This document shows, one piece after another, positions 25,733 through 35,547 of a stretch of DNA of 64,000 nucleotides. A program made the translations under genes and the position numbers. This stretch comes from Luteimicrobium album (GTDB lineage: Bacteria; Actinomycetota; Actinomycetes; Actinomycetales; Cellulomonadaceae): positions 1-64,000 of the forward strand of contig NZ_BSUK01000001.1 in the NCBI RefSeq assembly GCF_030161555.1. Direction: 5' to 3'. The stretch's first letter is position 1. The number at the start of each line of letters is the position of its first letter. The notes beneath the pieces are model-generated. The model was not told where the DNA came from. It saw only the letters and a list, made by a program, of their open reading frames with translations, and did not search any database.

Positions 25733-26172
25733 TGGGCTGGACCACCGACCTCCTCGAAGGCGTCGCCCAGATGCTCGCTGACGCGGGCGTGGGTGTGTGG
25801 CGGCCCGATGGGCCGGCGTACACCGCGTCCGAGGTCGGGATCGTCGTCGGGCGCATGCCCGCGTCCCCCGACCAGGTCCTCGCGATCACCTCCTACCCCG
25901 TCACCTCCAGTGCCCTCTCGGACACCGTGATCGGTGTGCAGGTCCGCGCCCGCGGGCCGCGTGGCGCTGACCCGCGGCCCGTCAACGACCTCACGGACGC
26001 CGTGTACGAGCACCTCCACGGCGTCGAGCAGCTCACGTTCGGAGGCGTGTACGTGGCGCACGCCTGGCGCGCGTCCCTCGCGCTCCTGGGCGCCGACGAC
26101 GCCGGCCGCGAGGAGACGAGCTCGAACTTCTACGTCACGACCGCGCACGCGTCCGTGTACGTCACCGACTGA
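25732..26172 (+). CDS. Tail terminator protein
   Basis: 146 residues, ATGA overlap. Alpha/beta pattern: TTDLLEGVAQMLADAGVGVWRPDG, VGIVVGRMPASPDQVLAITSY, GVQVRARGPRGADPRPVNDLTDAVYEHLHG, then beta strands. Matches minor tail/terminator proteins that cap the tail tube and fix its length. Confidence 0.75.
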   Translation: MGWTTDLLEGVAQMLADAGVGVWRPDGPAYTASEVGIVVGRMPASPDQVLAITSYPVTSSALSDTVIGVQVRARGPRGADPRPVNDLTDAVYEHLHGVEQLTFGGVYVAHAWRASLALLGADDAGREETSSNFYVTTAHASVYVTD

Positions 26173-26260
26173 CCGCCCCGGAGGCGGGACACGTCGCGCA
26201 CCGCCCGGGCGGCGGGCGCACCCACACGACCACCAGCACACCCCACCACCGGGAGACACC

Positions 26261-26976
26261 ATGCCCATCGAGGCCCTCAACCCGACCGTCAACACGACGT
26301 GGCGCTGCGACGTCGACGTCGCCTCCGACCCCGACAACCCGTCGTGGGTGCAGGTCCGCGGACTCAACGCCCTGCAGCCCGTCGTCAACCCGACTACCCA
26401 GGACGCATCCGACTACGACTCCCCTGGCTGGGGCTCGGACGCCGTCACGCAGCGCAAGTGGCAGCTGACCGCGACCGCGCTCCGCAAGATCGACTCCGCC
26501 GGGGCCTACGACGTCGGCCAGGAGTTCCTGCGCGGCGCCGCGGACTCCTCGAGATCGTGCACGTGCGCTGGTACGAGCGGCAGGGCTCCGACGGCGAGGC
26601 CTACGAGGGCGACGCCCTCGTGCAGTGGGCACCGAACGGTGGCGACCCGACCGGCCTCAACTCCGTCGCGATCACACTCCTCGGGCAGGGCGCCCGCGAG
26701 CCGATCACGAACCCGACCGGGGAGGCGACCCTGCCGGCCCTGACGTCCGCGTCGCCGTCGGCGGCCGCGCAGGGCGCGCAGGTCGAGATCCGCGGTGCAT
26801 ACCTGGGCGGTGCGACGTCGGTGAAGTTCGGGGCCACCGCGGCCACGAGCTTCCTCGTCGTCAACTCGGCCACGATCGTCGCCGTCGTCCCGGCCGGGTC
26901 GGCGGGCGCCGCGAACATCACGGTCGTCACGCCGGCCGGCACGTCCGACGCGCTCGCGTACACGCGCGGCGCCTGA
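26261..26976 (+). CDS. Major tail tube protein with C-terminal IPT/TIG domain, one-base frameshift
   Basis: Forms the tail tube. N-terminal part: NTTWRCDVDVASDPDNPSWV, GLNALQPVVNPTTQDASDYDSPGW, RKWQLTATALRKIDSAGAYDVGQEFL. A break at 26547-26548 is repaired by one C, giving ADSLEIVHVRWYERQGSDGEAYEGD and 238 residues. The last about 80 residues (LTSASPSAAAQGAQVEIRG ... ANITVVTPAGTSDALAY) are an IPT/TIG Ig-like domain, which would decorate the outside of the tail and could bind carbohydrate on the cell surface. Confidence 0.85.
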
Positions 26977-26996
26977 CCGACGAGGAGAGCTGACCC

Positions 26997-27467
26997 GTGG
27001 CCGAGCAGTTCACCGACCTGTCCGACGTCCTCGACGGCAACCTCCTCGAGCTGCCGGTGGCGGGGCGCACCTTCGTGGTGCCCTCGCCGCCGGCGCTCGT
27101 CGGGCTCCGCCTGCAACGCGTCTTCGCCGCCGCCTCCACGCCGGCGAAGCAGCGCACCAACGCCCAGCGCGACCTCCTCGCCCGCGACGAGGAGGAGTTC
27201 ATGCGCGACGCCCTGGGACCCGTGTTCGACGAGATGGCCGACGCCGGCATCACGCTCGAGGTCCTCAAGCACGCCGCGTACACCGCCTACTTCGCTGTGG
27301 TGACGAACGTCGACGTGGCGCGGGCGTTCTGGGAGCGTCCGCTGGGGGAAGCGGAGACGTCGACGAGCACCGACCCCGAACCGTCGACGACTACGCCCGA
27401 GGCGACGACGGCGACGGGATCCCCGAGTACTACGACATCCCGCCCGAAGAAGAAACACGCCTCCTGA
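26997..27467 (+). CDS. Tail assembly chaperone, short form (gpG-like)
   Basis: 156 residues from GTG 26997. N-terminal globular part (QFTDLSDVLDGNLLELPVAGRTFVVPSPPAL) and helical core (FMRDALGPVFDEMADAGITLEVLKHAAYTAYFAVV), then a Thr/Pro-rich tail translated only in the zero frame. Acts with the frameshifted form as chaperone for the tape measure. The last codons lie beyond the slippery site at 27344-27350. Confidence 0.8.
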   Translation: MAEQFTDLSDVLDGNLLELPVAGRTFVVPSPPALVGLRLQRVFAAASTPAKQRTNAQRDLLARDEEEFMRDALGPVFDEMADAGITLEVLKHAAYTAYFAVVTNVDVARAFWERPLGEAETSTSTDPEPSTTTPEATTATGSPSTTTSRPKKKHAS

Positions 27468-27676
27468 CACCGTCCGTCCAGGTCACCTGGGCGGCGATCC
27501 TCGACGCGTGGGACGACGTCGAGGTCGACCTGCACGCACGGTTCGGCCTCGACGTCGCCACCCCAGGTCTCCTGGCCGCCCGGTCGTGGCGGTGGCTGTC
27601 TCTGCGGGTCCTCGCGCTCCTCGACCCCCCGTACACGACCCGGCTCGCGAGGGCCCTCGGACTCACGGAGGCGTGA
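26997..27676 (+). CDS. Tail assembly chaperone, frameshifted form (gpGT-like)
   Basis: Predicted product of a -1 ribosomal slip on G GGG GAA (27344-27350). After the slip the frame reads GSGDVDEHRPRTVDDYARGD, then EEETRLLTPSVQVTWAAILDAW, LHARFGLDVATPG and ends RLARALGLTEA at 27676, four bases before the tape measure ATG. The extension has the Trp-rich helical look of T domains in lambda gpGT-like proteins. No one-base sequence error is needed: both products are sensible and this is the conserved arrangement in siphoviruses. Confidence 0.8.
27344..27350 (+). promoter_or_regulatory. -1 programmed frameshift site GGGGGAA
   Basis: In the zero frame the codons are CTG GGG GAA, so the heptamer G-GGG-GAA permits re-pairing one base back. 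It lies in the overlap between the two chaperone reading frames. Confidence 0.7.
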
Positions 27677-27679
27677 CGC

Positions 27680-30600
27680 ATGAGCCTGGACCTGGGGACC
27701 CTTGCAGGCAAGATCAGCATCGACGGCGCGGACGCCGCGGAGAAGTCGATCTCCGGGGTCCAGGCTGCGATGGCGAAGCTCGCGCAGACACAGGACCCGA
27801 AGGTCAAGGTCGGCGCCGACACCGCGGCTGCAACCCAGGGCCTGACCGGGGTGCAGCGCCTCGTTCAGGACCTGTCTGCGGCGAAGGCGTCCCCGACGGT
27901 GGTCGCGGACGCCGCACAGGCACATGCGGACCTGGCGGCGCTCGAGGCGGAGCTTCGGAACGTGAACCGGACGCGCACCGTCGCGGAGATCACCGCGGAC
28001 GCGCAGCAGGCGATGCGGACCGCGGAGCAGGTCGACGACCAGATCAAGGCCCTGAGCAAGAAGAAGGTCGAGATCCCGGTCGACATCGACCAGCACACCA
28101 CCGAGCGGGGTCTTCGCGGGGCGTCGGAGTCGGTGGAGACGTTCCGGGACGAGGCGAAGGCGAACCTGTCCGAGGTCGCGTCCTCGTTCCAGGGGTCGAT
28201 GGACTCCGCCGTCGACGTCGTGCAGGGCACCCTCGGCGGTGTTGTCGCGGACCTCGGGCCCGCTGGCCTGATCGGCGGCGCGCTCGCCGCGGCGGGGATC
28301 GGTCTCGGGAAGGCGCTGCTGTCGGGGACCGCGGACGCGGTGAACCAGGCGAAGCAGGACGTGCAGGACCTCGCGAAGGACATCGTGTCCGCGGGTGGCG
28401 AGATCAACTCGGTCGACTGGGACTCGAAGCTCGTCGACTTCGGGACGACGATCGTGGACCAGAAGTCGTGGTGGGAGGTCTGGCAGAAGGACGCCGTCAC
28501 GAACCTCGACAAGGTCCGCAAGGAGTCCGAGGCGACCGGGCAGTCCATCGGGACCCTGTTGCAGGGTGAGGCCGGCGGCGACCTCGCCGGCGCGAAGAAG
28601 ACCCTCGACGAGCTCACGAAGTCGTCCTCGGACCTCGAGACGCAGATCGGGCTCACGACGAAGACGATCGCGACGTCGACCGGTCCGATCATCATCCGCG
28701 ACCAGGCGCTCGTCGACCAGAACGACGCCACCAAGGACGCGATCAAGGCGATCTCGGCGCACGTCGACGAGCTCCAAGACGCCGCCGACGCCGCGGACGA
28801 GCTGACGGCCGCGACACAGGGCGTCACGGTCGAGCAGGTCAAGGCGAACCGGGCCATCGACGACTCGAACAAGGCCCTTCGCGAGCATGCCGCCCTGATG
28901 GGCGACACGAAGTCCGCGCAGCTCGACTACGAGGACGCCGTCGCGAAGGTCGCCGACGGCGTCGCGAAGTACCGCACCGAGCAGATCAAGGCCTACGAGG
29001 CGCAGGAGAAGGCCGCGAACGGCGGCAAGAAGCTCACCGACGCCCAGGAGAAGTCCGCGATCGCGCGAGCCGACGCGGACGTCAAGGCCGGGAAGGCCCT
29101 CAAGGACTCGACGCAGGCCGGCCGCGACAACCAGCGCGCCCTCCTCGCGCTGTCCCAGGACGTCCTGGCGTACGCGGACGCGACGGAGAAGCAGACCGGG
29201 TCGCAGACCGAGGCGAACCGCATCATCGCGAAGGGCTACGACGCGTTCGTCGAGCAGGCTCACGCCGCGGGGATGAGCGAAGCCGCGGCGAAGGCCTACG
29301 CGAAGCAGCTCGGGCTCGTCCCGGAGAAGGTCAAGACGACGTTCGACCTGGACACCCACGAGGGTCAGCTGCAGCTCCAGGCGTTCCTGCAGAAGATCAA
29401 GTCGGCCCGCCCGACGCTGCTCGTCGGCGTGAAGAGCTCGCAGTCCGTCGTCGGCGTGCATGTCGCGAACGGGAAGGTCGACCTCTACGCGGGCGGAGGG
29501 AAGATCAGGGGCCCGGGCGGCCCACGGGACGACAAGATCCTCATCGCCGCATCGAACGACGAGTTCGTCGTGAACGCGGCTTCCTACCGCAAGCACGCCG
29601 CACTGGTCGAGGCGATCAACAACGACACTCTGCCGAAGTACGCGGGCGGAGGAAGGTCAGCAAGACCCCGACGTCGTACAAGGGTCACAGCTTGGAGTAC
29701 TGGCAGGACCGGTACGCGTCTGGGTCGGACTACCTCGAGCTGAAGCAGACGGTCCGTGACGACAAGCGGGACCTCGCCGAGACCGAGAAGTACGGGCCGA
29801 AGGACAAGCACGGTAAGCAGCACAAGACCCGGTACGTGCTGCGCGGACTGGACCGGTCGGTCGCGACAGCGAGGAGCACGAGGACAAGAAGGCCCTCGAG
29901 GACGCGGACACCGCCCGGGCGTTCGTGAAGAAGTACGGCAGCCTCGCGGCCGCGATCAAGCAGCGCGACAAGGACAAGGCCGCCGCTAAGGCCGCGTCGG
30001 ACAAGCAGAAGGCCGACACCGCCGCGGCCAAGCAGGCGGCGGCGGACTTCAAGTCTCTGGGGTCCGATCTCAAGACCGACATCCGCCGTGGGGACGTCGC
30101 TGACGCGATCACGGGTGGGCTCGACTCCGCGCTCGGGGTTACGGACCAGGCGCGGCAGGAGGCCACGTCGTCGACGCTGTCGAAGAAGCAGAAGACCGCG
30201 CTGACGACGGCAGCGAACACGGCCGAGAAGTCGCTCACGAGTCTCTACGCGGCGGCGGACAAGTACCAGGCGGCGCTCGACAAGGCGAACAACCACCTCG
30301 CGGACATGAAGTCGCTCGCCGACTCGGCGGCGTCAGCGGTGAAGGGGACGTTCGACCTGTCGGCGGCCTACGTCGCGCCCACCGACGCGACGTCGAACCA
30401 GATCCAGCACTCCGACAAGTACGGGAACGTCTGGTACACGACCGACACCACGGCTGCGACCAAGGGCGGCTACACGGGCGCCGGCATCACGTCGGCGGCG
30501 GACAAGCAGGCGAAGGACGCCACCACCTTCACCAACGCGCTGCAGGCCCTGCAGAAGAAGCTCGGGACCTCCCCGGCCTCGGAGGCGATCGTCAACCAGG

Positions 30601-31262
30601 CGCTGTCGATCTTCGCCTCGAGCCCCGAGCAGGGCATCCAGTTCGTCCAGGCGCTCAACACCATGAGCGTGAAGGACCTCGGCGCGGTGAAGTCGGACTA
30701 CAACACCGTCGCCAAGGCGGGGACGTCAGCAGGCCAGTCGCTCACGTCCGCGAACACCATCGGCGGGCTCACCGCGGCGACGACAGCGGTCAACTCGCTG
30801 ACGAAGTCGCTGACCGACACGAACAACGCGATCGCGAAGGTCGGCAACACCCTCACGAACGCGATGCTCAAGCCCTTCGGGCTCAAGCTCGACGCCAAGG
30901 GCAACGTCGTGAAGAAGGCCGGCGGCGGGCTCGTCGTCGGCGGGCAGGCCGGCGCGGACTCCGTGCACGCCCTCCTCATGCCGGACGAGTTCGTGTCCAC
31001 GACGGCGTCCACGGCCCGCAACCAGTCCGCGCTCGCCGCGGGGAACGCCGGGGCGGTGCTCACGGTGCAGCGGCCCTCGTCGACCCCGGTACCGGCCGCG
31101 GCGGCCGGGCAGCGCGTGGAGGTGACGATGCCGCGCGAGCTCGTCGTCGTCGACACCGATGGGGCGCTCGTCGGGCGGATGAAGGTGGAGGCGTCCCGCG
31201 TGGTCGTCGCCCACACGGCCCGCCAGGACGCTCAGGCCGCCTACTCCACAGGGAGCCTGTGA
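27680..31262 (+). CDS. Tape measure protein, two one-base frameshifts
   Basis: Sets tail length and helps DNA ejection. With two bases restored it has 1195 codons. N-terminus SLDLGTLAGKISIDGADAAEKSISGVQAAM and the helical repeats that follow are typical. A hydrophobic segment lies at about 190-215 (VVADLGPAGLIGGALAAAGIGLGKALL). The frame breaks at 29653-29654 (restores GGGKVSKTPTSYKGHSLEYW) and near 29875 (restores VADSEEHEDKKALEDAD). Middle regions are Lys/Ala/Asp-rich coiled coils. Two similar segments, GKIRGPGGPRDDKILIAASNDEFVVNA and GGLVVGGQAGADSVHALLMPDEFVS, are the glycine-rich motif seen near the ends of tape measures and possibly mark an internal duplication. Confidence 0.88.
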
Positions 31263-32062
31263 TGACGTTCGCTTCGACGTTCGACACCGCGAGGAACCTG
31301 GTCCAGCTCGTCATCGACGGGCGCGACACCGGGTGGTCGACGGCTACCTCGGTGACGGTCACGCGCACGGTGGCTGGGGCGTCCCCGGTCCCCGTGCGCG
31401 GGTCTGTCGCCGTGGCCGTGGTGGGTGGGGTGCTGCTGTCCTCGGACAACGAAGCACCCATGGACTCCGCGGTCACGTATGCGGCGACCGCGGTGGGCGA
31501 CGACGACCCGGTCGCGCTCTCGGGCACCGTCGAGACGACGGGTGCCGCGTGGGGACTGTGGGTCAAGGTGCCGGGCCGCGCGGACCTGAACTGCCGGGTC
31601 CCGCTGCGCGACTTCGGTCAGGTCACCCGCCAGACGCAGGGCGGGTCCTGGCAGGTCCCGGGCGGGCAGCGAGTCGCCGAGTCGTCCGGGCTCGCGCAGG
31701 CGTCCTCGACGCTCGAGGTCGCGACCAGGACCCCGGGGCAGCTCGCCGCGCTCGCAGCGGTCCTCGAAGGCGCACCCGGTGGGGTCGTGCTCTTGCAGAC
31801 CGGGCAACCGGCCGAGCCGGAACTCCCGTCCGGGTACTACCAGGTGACGTCGTGGTCGACGTCGAACCCGGGCCGTGCACGCTCGGACGTGTCTGGGTGG
31901 CGAGTCCACACCCTCACGGTCGACCAGGTCGCGATGCCCGCCGGCGACGCCACGGGCTTCTCGGGCATGACCTACAACCAGGTCGCGGACCGGTTCGCGA
32001 CCTATCAGGACCTCCTGGACGGTGTGCCGACGTACCTGGACCTGGCGACGGGGAGCTACTGA
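31262..32062 (+). CDS. Minor tail protein (distal tail-like)
   Basis: 266 residues, ATG overlapping the tape measure stop. Beta-rich throughout (STFDTARNLVQLVIDGRDTGW, WGLWVKVPGRADLNCRVPL, GYYQVTSWSTSNPGRARSDVSGWRVHTLTVDQV), consistent with a distal tail/baseplate hub component that follows the tape measure. The C-terminal YNQVADRFATYQDLLDGVPTYLDLATG is a small repeated-strand motif seen in actinophage tail proteins. Confidence 0.75.
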   Translation: MTFASTFDTARNLVQLVIDGRDTGWSTATSVTVTRTVAGASPVPVRGSVAVAVVGGVLLSSDNEAPMDSAVTYAATAVGDDDPVALSGTVETTGAAWGLWVKVPGRADLNCRVPLRDFGQVTRQTQGGSWQVPGGQRVAESSGLAQASSTLEVATRTPGQLAALAAVLEGAPGGVVLLQTGQPAEPELPSGYYQVTSWSTSNPGRARSDVSGWRVHTLTVDQVAMPAGDATGFSGMTYNQVADRFATYQDLLDGVPTYLDLATGSY

Positions 32063-32063
32063 C

Positions 32064-33230
32064 ATGTGGCCTGTTCCCGGCGGTTACGGGGAGACCCTGG
32101 TCGCCTCGCACGGGCTGCGGGTCTTCGCCGACGTATGGCGGGCCGGCCAGCCGGTGCGCTGGCCTGACGGGTCGGTGGTGTCGCTGCCGATCACGGGCGG
32201 GTCCATCACGGTGGACCGCACCCAGTCGGCGCGGCGCAGCATCAACATCACGGTGCCGCCGTTCTTGCGGTCGGGCACCTACACCCAGGTCCCGGCGCTC
32301 CCGTCGCTGCCCTCGGACGTCCTGGGCCACTACGGCCAAGAGCTCCGGGTCCGGCACGCCCTCGTCGCTGCGGACGGGACGCTGCTCGTGGTCCCGGTCG
32401 GCCGGTTCCGCATCGACTCCGGCGCCGGGTCGGACCTTGGCCTGACGGAAGTCACGATCGCCGGCGTCTCGCGTGAGGCCTACGTGGTCGACGACATCTT
32501 CACCGCGCCCCGCACGTTCTCGAACCCGTCGGGGATCGCGATCATCCGCCAGCTCATCCTCGAGACCCTGCCCGACGCGGAGGTCGCGGTGCTGACCCGC
32601 CGGGACCGCCGGGTGACGCCGACGACGTGGGATGACCGGTGGACGGCGATCAGCGAGCTCGCGGCGTCGCTGTCCGTCCAAGTCTACGCCGACCCGACGG
32701 GCCGGTTCGTCATCACGGACCTGCCGACCCTGGCCACGAAGCCGGTGTGGCGGTTCCAACCCCAGGCGGGTGGGTCGCTCCTCGAGGCGGCGCGGACGTC
32801 CTCGCGCACCGGGGTCTACAACCGGGTCGCGGTGCAGGGCTCGACCCCGGACGGTGCGACGGTCGCGACCACGGGCGTCGACTGGGACAAGGACCCGACG
32901 TCCCCGACGTTCTACGGCGACCCCGACACGGGCGCCTACGGGAAGGTCACCAAGGTCGTGTCGATGCCCAGCCTGACCACGCTCGCCGACTGCCAGGCTG
33001 CCGCGTCCACCCAGCTCGCCCTGTCCACGGGCGGGGCGGAGTCCCTGGACCTGGCCACGATCCCGCACGCCGGGCTCGAAGCCCTCGACGTCGTCGAGAT
33101 CGTCACCGACCCCGGCCGGGTGTTCGCGACAGCACGGCGGCACATGGTCGACAACTTCACGTTGCCCCTCGTCCCGGGCGGCCAGTTCTCCGTGGCGACA
33201 CGCGACGTCGGGGCGGTGACGGACTCATGA
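32064..33230 (+). CDS. Tail hub protein (DUF5047-like)
   Basis: 388 residues from ATG 32064. WPDGSVVSLPITGGSITVDRTQSARRSINITVPP near the start and EVTIAGVSREAYVVDDIF, WTAISELAASLSVQVYADPTGRFVI further on are characteristic of actinophage tail proteins of the DUF5047 kind and of gp27-like hubs. It probably forms the baseplate hub. Family name given from memory of the layout. Confidence 0.7.
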   Translation: MWPVPGGYGETLVASHGLRVFADVWRAGQPVRWPDGSVVSLPITGGSITVDRTQSARRSINITVPPFLRSGTYTQVPALPSLPSDVLGHYGQELRVRHALVAADGTLLVVPVGRFRIDSGAGSDLGLTEVTIAGVSREAYVVDDIFTAPRTFSNPSGIAIIRQLILETLPDAEVAVLTRRDRRVTPTTWDDRWTAISELAASLSVQVYADPTGRFVITDLPTLATKPVWRFQPQAGGSLLEAARTSSRTGVYNRVAVQGSTPDGATVATTGVDWDKDPTSPTFYGDPDTGAYGKVTKVVSMPSLTTLADCQAAASTQLALSTGGAESLDLATIPHAGLEALDVVEIVTDPGRVFATARRHMVDNFTLPLVPGGQFSVATRDVGAVTDS

Positions 33231-34093
33231 CCTCCCCCGCCGCGATCCGGCGCATGGTCGCCCAGATGCTCCCCGCCCAGCCCCGGTTCGGGTTCATCAC
33301 CGCCGTGGACACCGGCCAGCAGCTCGTGACCGTCGCGTTCGAGGACGGGTCCACGACGACGTCCTTGTCGTGGGCGTCGTCGGCCTACCCGTCCCCCGCG
33401 GTCGGTGACCGGGTGTCCGTGGTCCCGCACACCACGGGCTGGCTCGTGGTCTCCAAGGCCACCCCGCGTCCCGTGCTCGTGCCCGACCAGCAGGTGCTCG
33501 TGCTGCCGTCGCACAACTACGGCGGCGAGCAGGAGATCCCGACCGACGGGTCCGCGCCCGGCGCCTGGTGGTGGGCCGACACCGACGCCACCGACTCGGA
33601 CTTCTCTCGGACGTTCATCGAGCAGGGACTCTCCGACGCCCAGGCCGGCGACACCGAAGGGCACCGGCCGCCGTACAACTACCTCCACGCCACGGCGCTG
33701 ACCTACCCGCTCGCGGCCTCCGTCCCCTCGGGCGCGACGATCTCCCAGGTCCAGATCATCCTGCGCTGCTCGTCCACGTTCGCCGGCGGCTCCGGCTCGG
33801 CCCACCCGGTCGCCCCGATCATGTACGCCCACACCTACACCGCACTGCCCTCAGGGGCGCCGGCGTGGGCGCCCGGGTACGGGCCGATCCGGTTCCCGAC
33901 GTTCATCATCGGCGAGATCCAGGTGCTCACCGTGCCCGCCGCGTGGGTCACCGCGTGGCTCGCCTCGACCATCGCCGGGATCGGGTTCTACGCCCCCGCC
34001 ACGTCCCTGGACGCGTTCTTCTCCCACCAGGACAGCGACGGCGACGACAGCGGTACCGGGCAGCTGCTCATCACCTACTCGGGAGGCTCCTGA
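33227..34093 (+). CDS. Minor tail protein with beta-sandwich C-terminus
   Basis: 288 residues, ATGA overlap. N-terminal SH3/OB-like part (RFGFITAVDTGQQLVTVAFEDGSTTTSLSW, VGDRVSVVPHTTGWLVVSKA), then a long beta-rich region (ATISQVQIILRCSSTFAGGSG, ATSLDAFFSHQDSDGDDSG). Resembles baseplate spike or carbohydrate-binding tip proteins; exact role uncertain. Confidence 0.65.
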   Translation: MTSPAAIRRMVAQMLPAQPRFGFITAVDTGQQLVTVAFEDGSTTTSLSWASSAYPSPAVGDRVSVVPHTTGWLVVSKATPRPVLVPDQQVLVLPSHNYGGEQEIPTDGSAPGAWWWADTDATDSDFSRTFIEQGLSDAQAGDTEGHRPPYNYLHATALTYPLAASVPSGATISQVQIILRCSSTFAGGSGSAHPVAPIMYAHTYTALPSGAPAWAPGYGPIRFPTFIIGEIQVLTVPAAWVTAWLASTIAGIGFYAPATSLDAFFSHQDSDGDDSGTGQLLITYSGGS

Positions 34094-34320
34094 TGACCGA
34101 CACCCCAGACGGGGCGAGCGACGACACCGCCCAGGCCGCCACCGACCCGACACCCGTGGACAACACCACGCCGCCCGTCGACGTGCTCCGGGCGCTCGGC
34201 TTCGACCCCGACACGGTGCGGTCCGTGGTCATCACCTCCACGTCCGTGGTCGCGGTCGCGGCCGACTACCCCGACCCACCCGTCCCCGCGCAGCCCGAGG
34301 AGCCCACCGATGCAGACTGA
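34093..34320 (+). CDS. Small acidic tail-region protein
   Basis: 75 residues, ATGA overlap. Pro/Asp/Thr-rich ends around a strand-helix core (VDVLRALGFDPDTVRSVVITSTSVVAVAADYP). Commonly seen before receptor-binding genes; function unknown. It overlaps the next gene by 11 bases. Confidence 0.55.
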   Translation: MTDTPDGASDDTAQAATDPTPVDNTTPPVDVLRALGFDPDTVRSVVITSTSVVAVAADYPDPPVPAQPEEPTDAD

Positions 34321-35005
34321 CCCGCGCCAGGGATTCACCGGCCTCCCGGACTACAACGACCCGCCCAAGGTCCCCGACCACCTATCCGGGCTGTTCAGCT
34401 TCCTGCTCGACAGGTCCACCGAGCAGTACCCGACCCTCACCGCGCTCCAGTCCGCGATCCCCTCCCCAGCCGACGGCATGTTCAAGGCCGTCACGGGTGA
34501 GAAGGCGCTCTATTACGCGATCGGCGGACAGTGGCTCCTCGTCTGGAAGAGCACTCCGGCGGTGTTCGGTCGCCGCTTCCAGAACTCGGTGGCCGGCCAG
34601 TCGATCCCGTCCGGAACCGACACGCTGTACACGTTCGCAGGAGCGACGGGCTCCGAGCTGTCCGGCGGCGTGACCCTGGGGACCGGGTCACAGGTCGGGT
34701 GCTTGATTGTTCCCAAGGGCCTGTGGTCGCTGTCCGCGCAGGCTGCGTTCCCGTCCAACGCAACCGGGGTCCGGTCCCTGTACCTCAGCGTGGTCAACTC
34801 CGACGGCAGCTTCGGAGCGAACGTCGCACTCGCCCAGGTGAAGAGCTCCGGGTCCGTCGACTCGCTGAACGTCAGCTCGGTCTACCGCGCATCGACGGGC
34901 GGAATGGCGTTCGGTATCAGGCTCGGCCAGAACAGCGGCAGCGCGCTAACCATCGCCTCCGCCTACTACAGCCCATTCCTCACGGCCGTGAAGATCGCCG
35001 ACTGA
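34310..35005 (+). CDS. Putative receptor-binding or tail fibre protein
   Basis: 231 residues. LTALQSAIPSPADGMFKAVTGEKALYYAIGGQWLLVW is a motif found at the start of phage receptor-binding/tail tip proteins. The C-terminal half is a beta-sandwich rich in Ser/Gly (GATGSELSGGVTLGTGSQVGCLIVPKG, GIRLGQNSGSALTIASAYY), with a slightly lower G/C bias than neighbours, as expected of a fast-evolving host-range domain. Last gene before the lysis cassette. Confidence 0.65.
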   Translation: MQTDPRQGFTGLPDYNDPPKVPDHLSGLFSFLLDRSTEQYPTLTALQSAIPSPADGMFKAVTGEKALYYAIGGQWLLVWKSTPAVFGRRFQNSVAGQSIPSGTDTLYTFAGATGSELSGGVTLGTGSQVGCLIVPKGLWSLSAQAAFPSNATGVRSLYLSVVNSDGSFGANVALAQVKSSGSVDSLNVSSVYRASTGGMAFGIRLGQNSGSALTIASAYYSPFLTAVKIAD

Positions 35006-35044
35006 CACCCACGCGCCACCCCCACCACGCGAGGAGGACCCCGC

Positions 35045-35479
35045 ATGCACCTGGTCGTGACCCTCTGGGCCGAGTTCGCCGACGACACCGCCGCCCCGGC
35101 GCCAACCGGGCACGACTGGCTGATCGCGACGATCGGGTCCGTGGTCATCACGGCGATCGTCGCGCCGGTCCTCGCGAGGCTCTTGAACCGGCGCACGCAC
35201 CGCGAGCTCCGCCACCACGGCGAGGTCCTAGCCGAGATCCGCGAGCAGCAGTCACGCGCTGAGCAGACCTCGGAGACGATCCGCGCGCAGGTCCAGAACG
35301 ACCACGACCGTAACCTGCGCGACGACGTCGACCATCTGACAGACGCCGTCGAACGGGTCGCGAAGGCCGCCGCACAGAACGCCGGCGCGCAACGCCGCAC
35401 CGCCCGCACGCTCTCCCGGGTCGAGGCCGCAGTCACCGAGGTCGCCGAACGCCTCGACGAGCACCTCACCCGCGACTGA
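35045..35479 (+). CDS. Membrane-anchored coiled-coil protein of the lysis cassette (DUF2746-like)
   Basis: 144 residues, GAGGAG before the ATG. One N-terminal transmembrane helix (WLIATIGSVVITAIVAPVLARLL), then a long coiled coil (HGEVLAEIREQQSRAEQTSETIRAQVQNDHDRNLRDDVDHL ... RRVEAAVTEVAERLDEHL). Proteins of this design next to actinophage endolysins act with the holin. Confidence 0.65.
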   Translation: MHLVVTLWAEFADDTAAPAPTGHDWLIATIGSVVITAIVAPVLARLLNRRTHRELRHHGEVLAEIREQQSRAEQTSETIRAQVQNDHDRNLRDDVDHLTDAVERVAKAAAQNAGAQRRTARTLSRVEAAVTEVAERLDEHLTRD

Positions 35480-35547
35480 CCCACCCCACCTTCACCCCGC
35501 CGTCGCCCGACGTCGGGGCCCTTCGCCCTGCCCAGGAGGCACCCACG

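Noticed and set aside
27287-29596. A 769-residue open frame on the minus strand opposite the tape measure gene
   Set aside because: Shadow frame caused by strong G/C third-position bias; composition is Arg/Val/Leu/Asp-rich without domains, and the plus strand gene is well supported.
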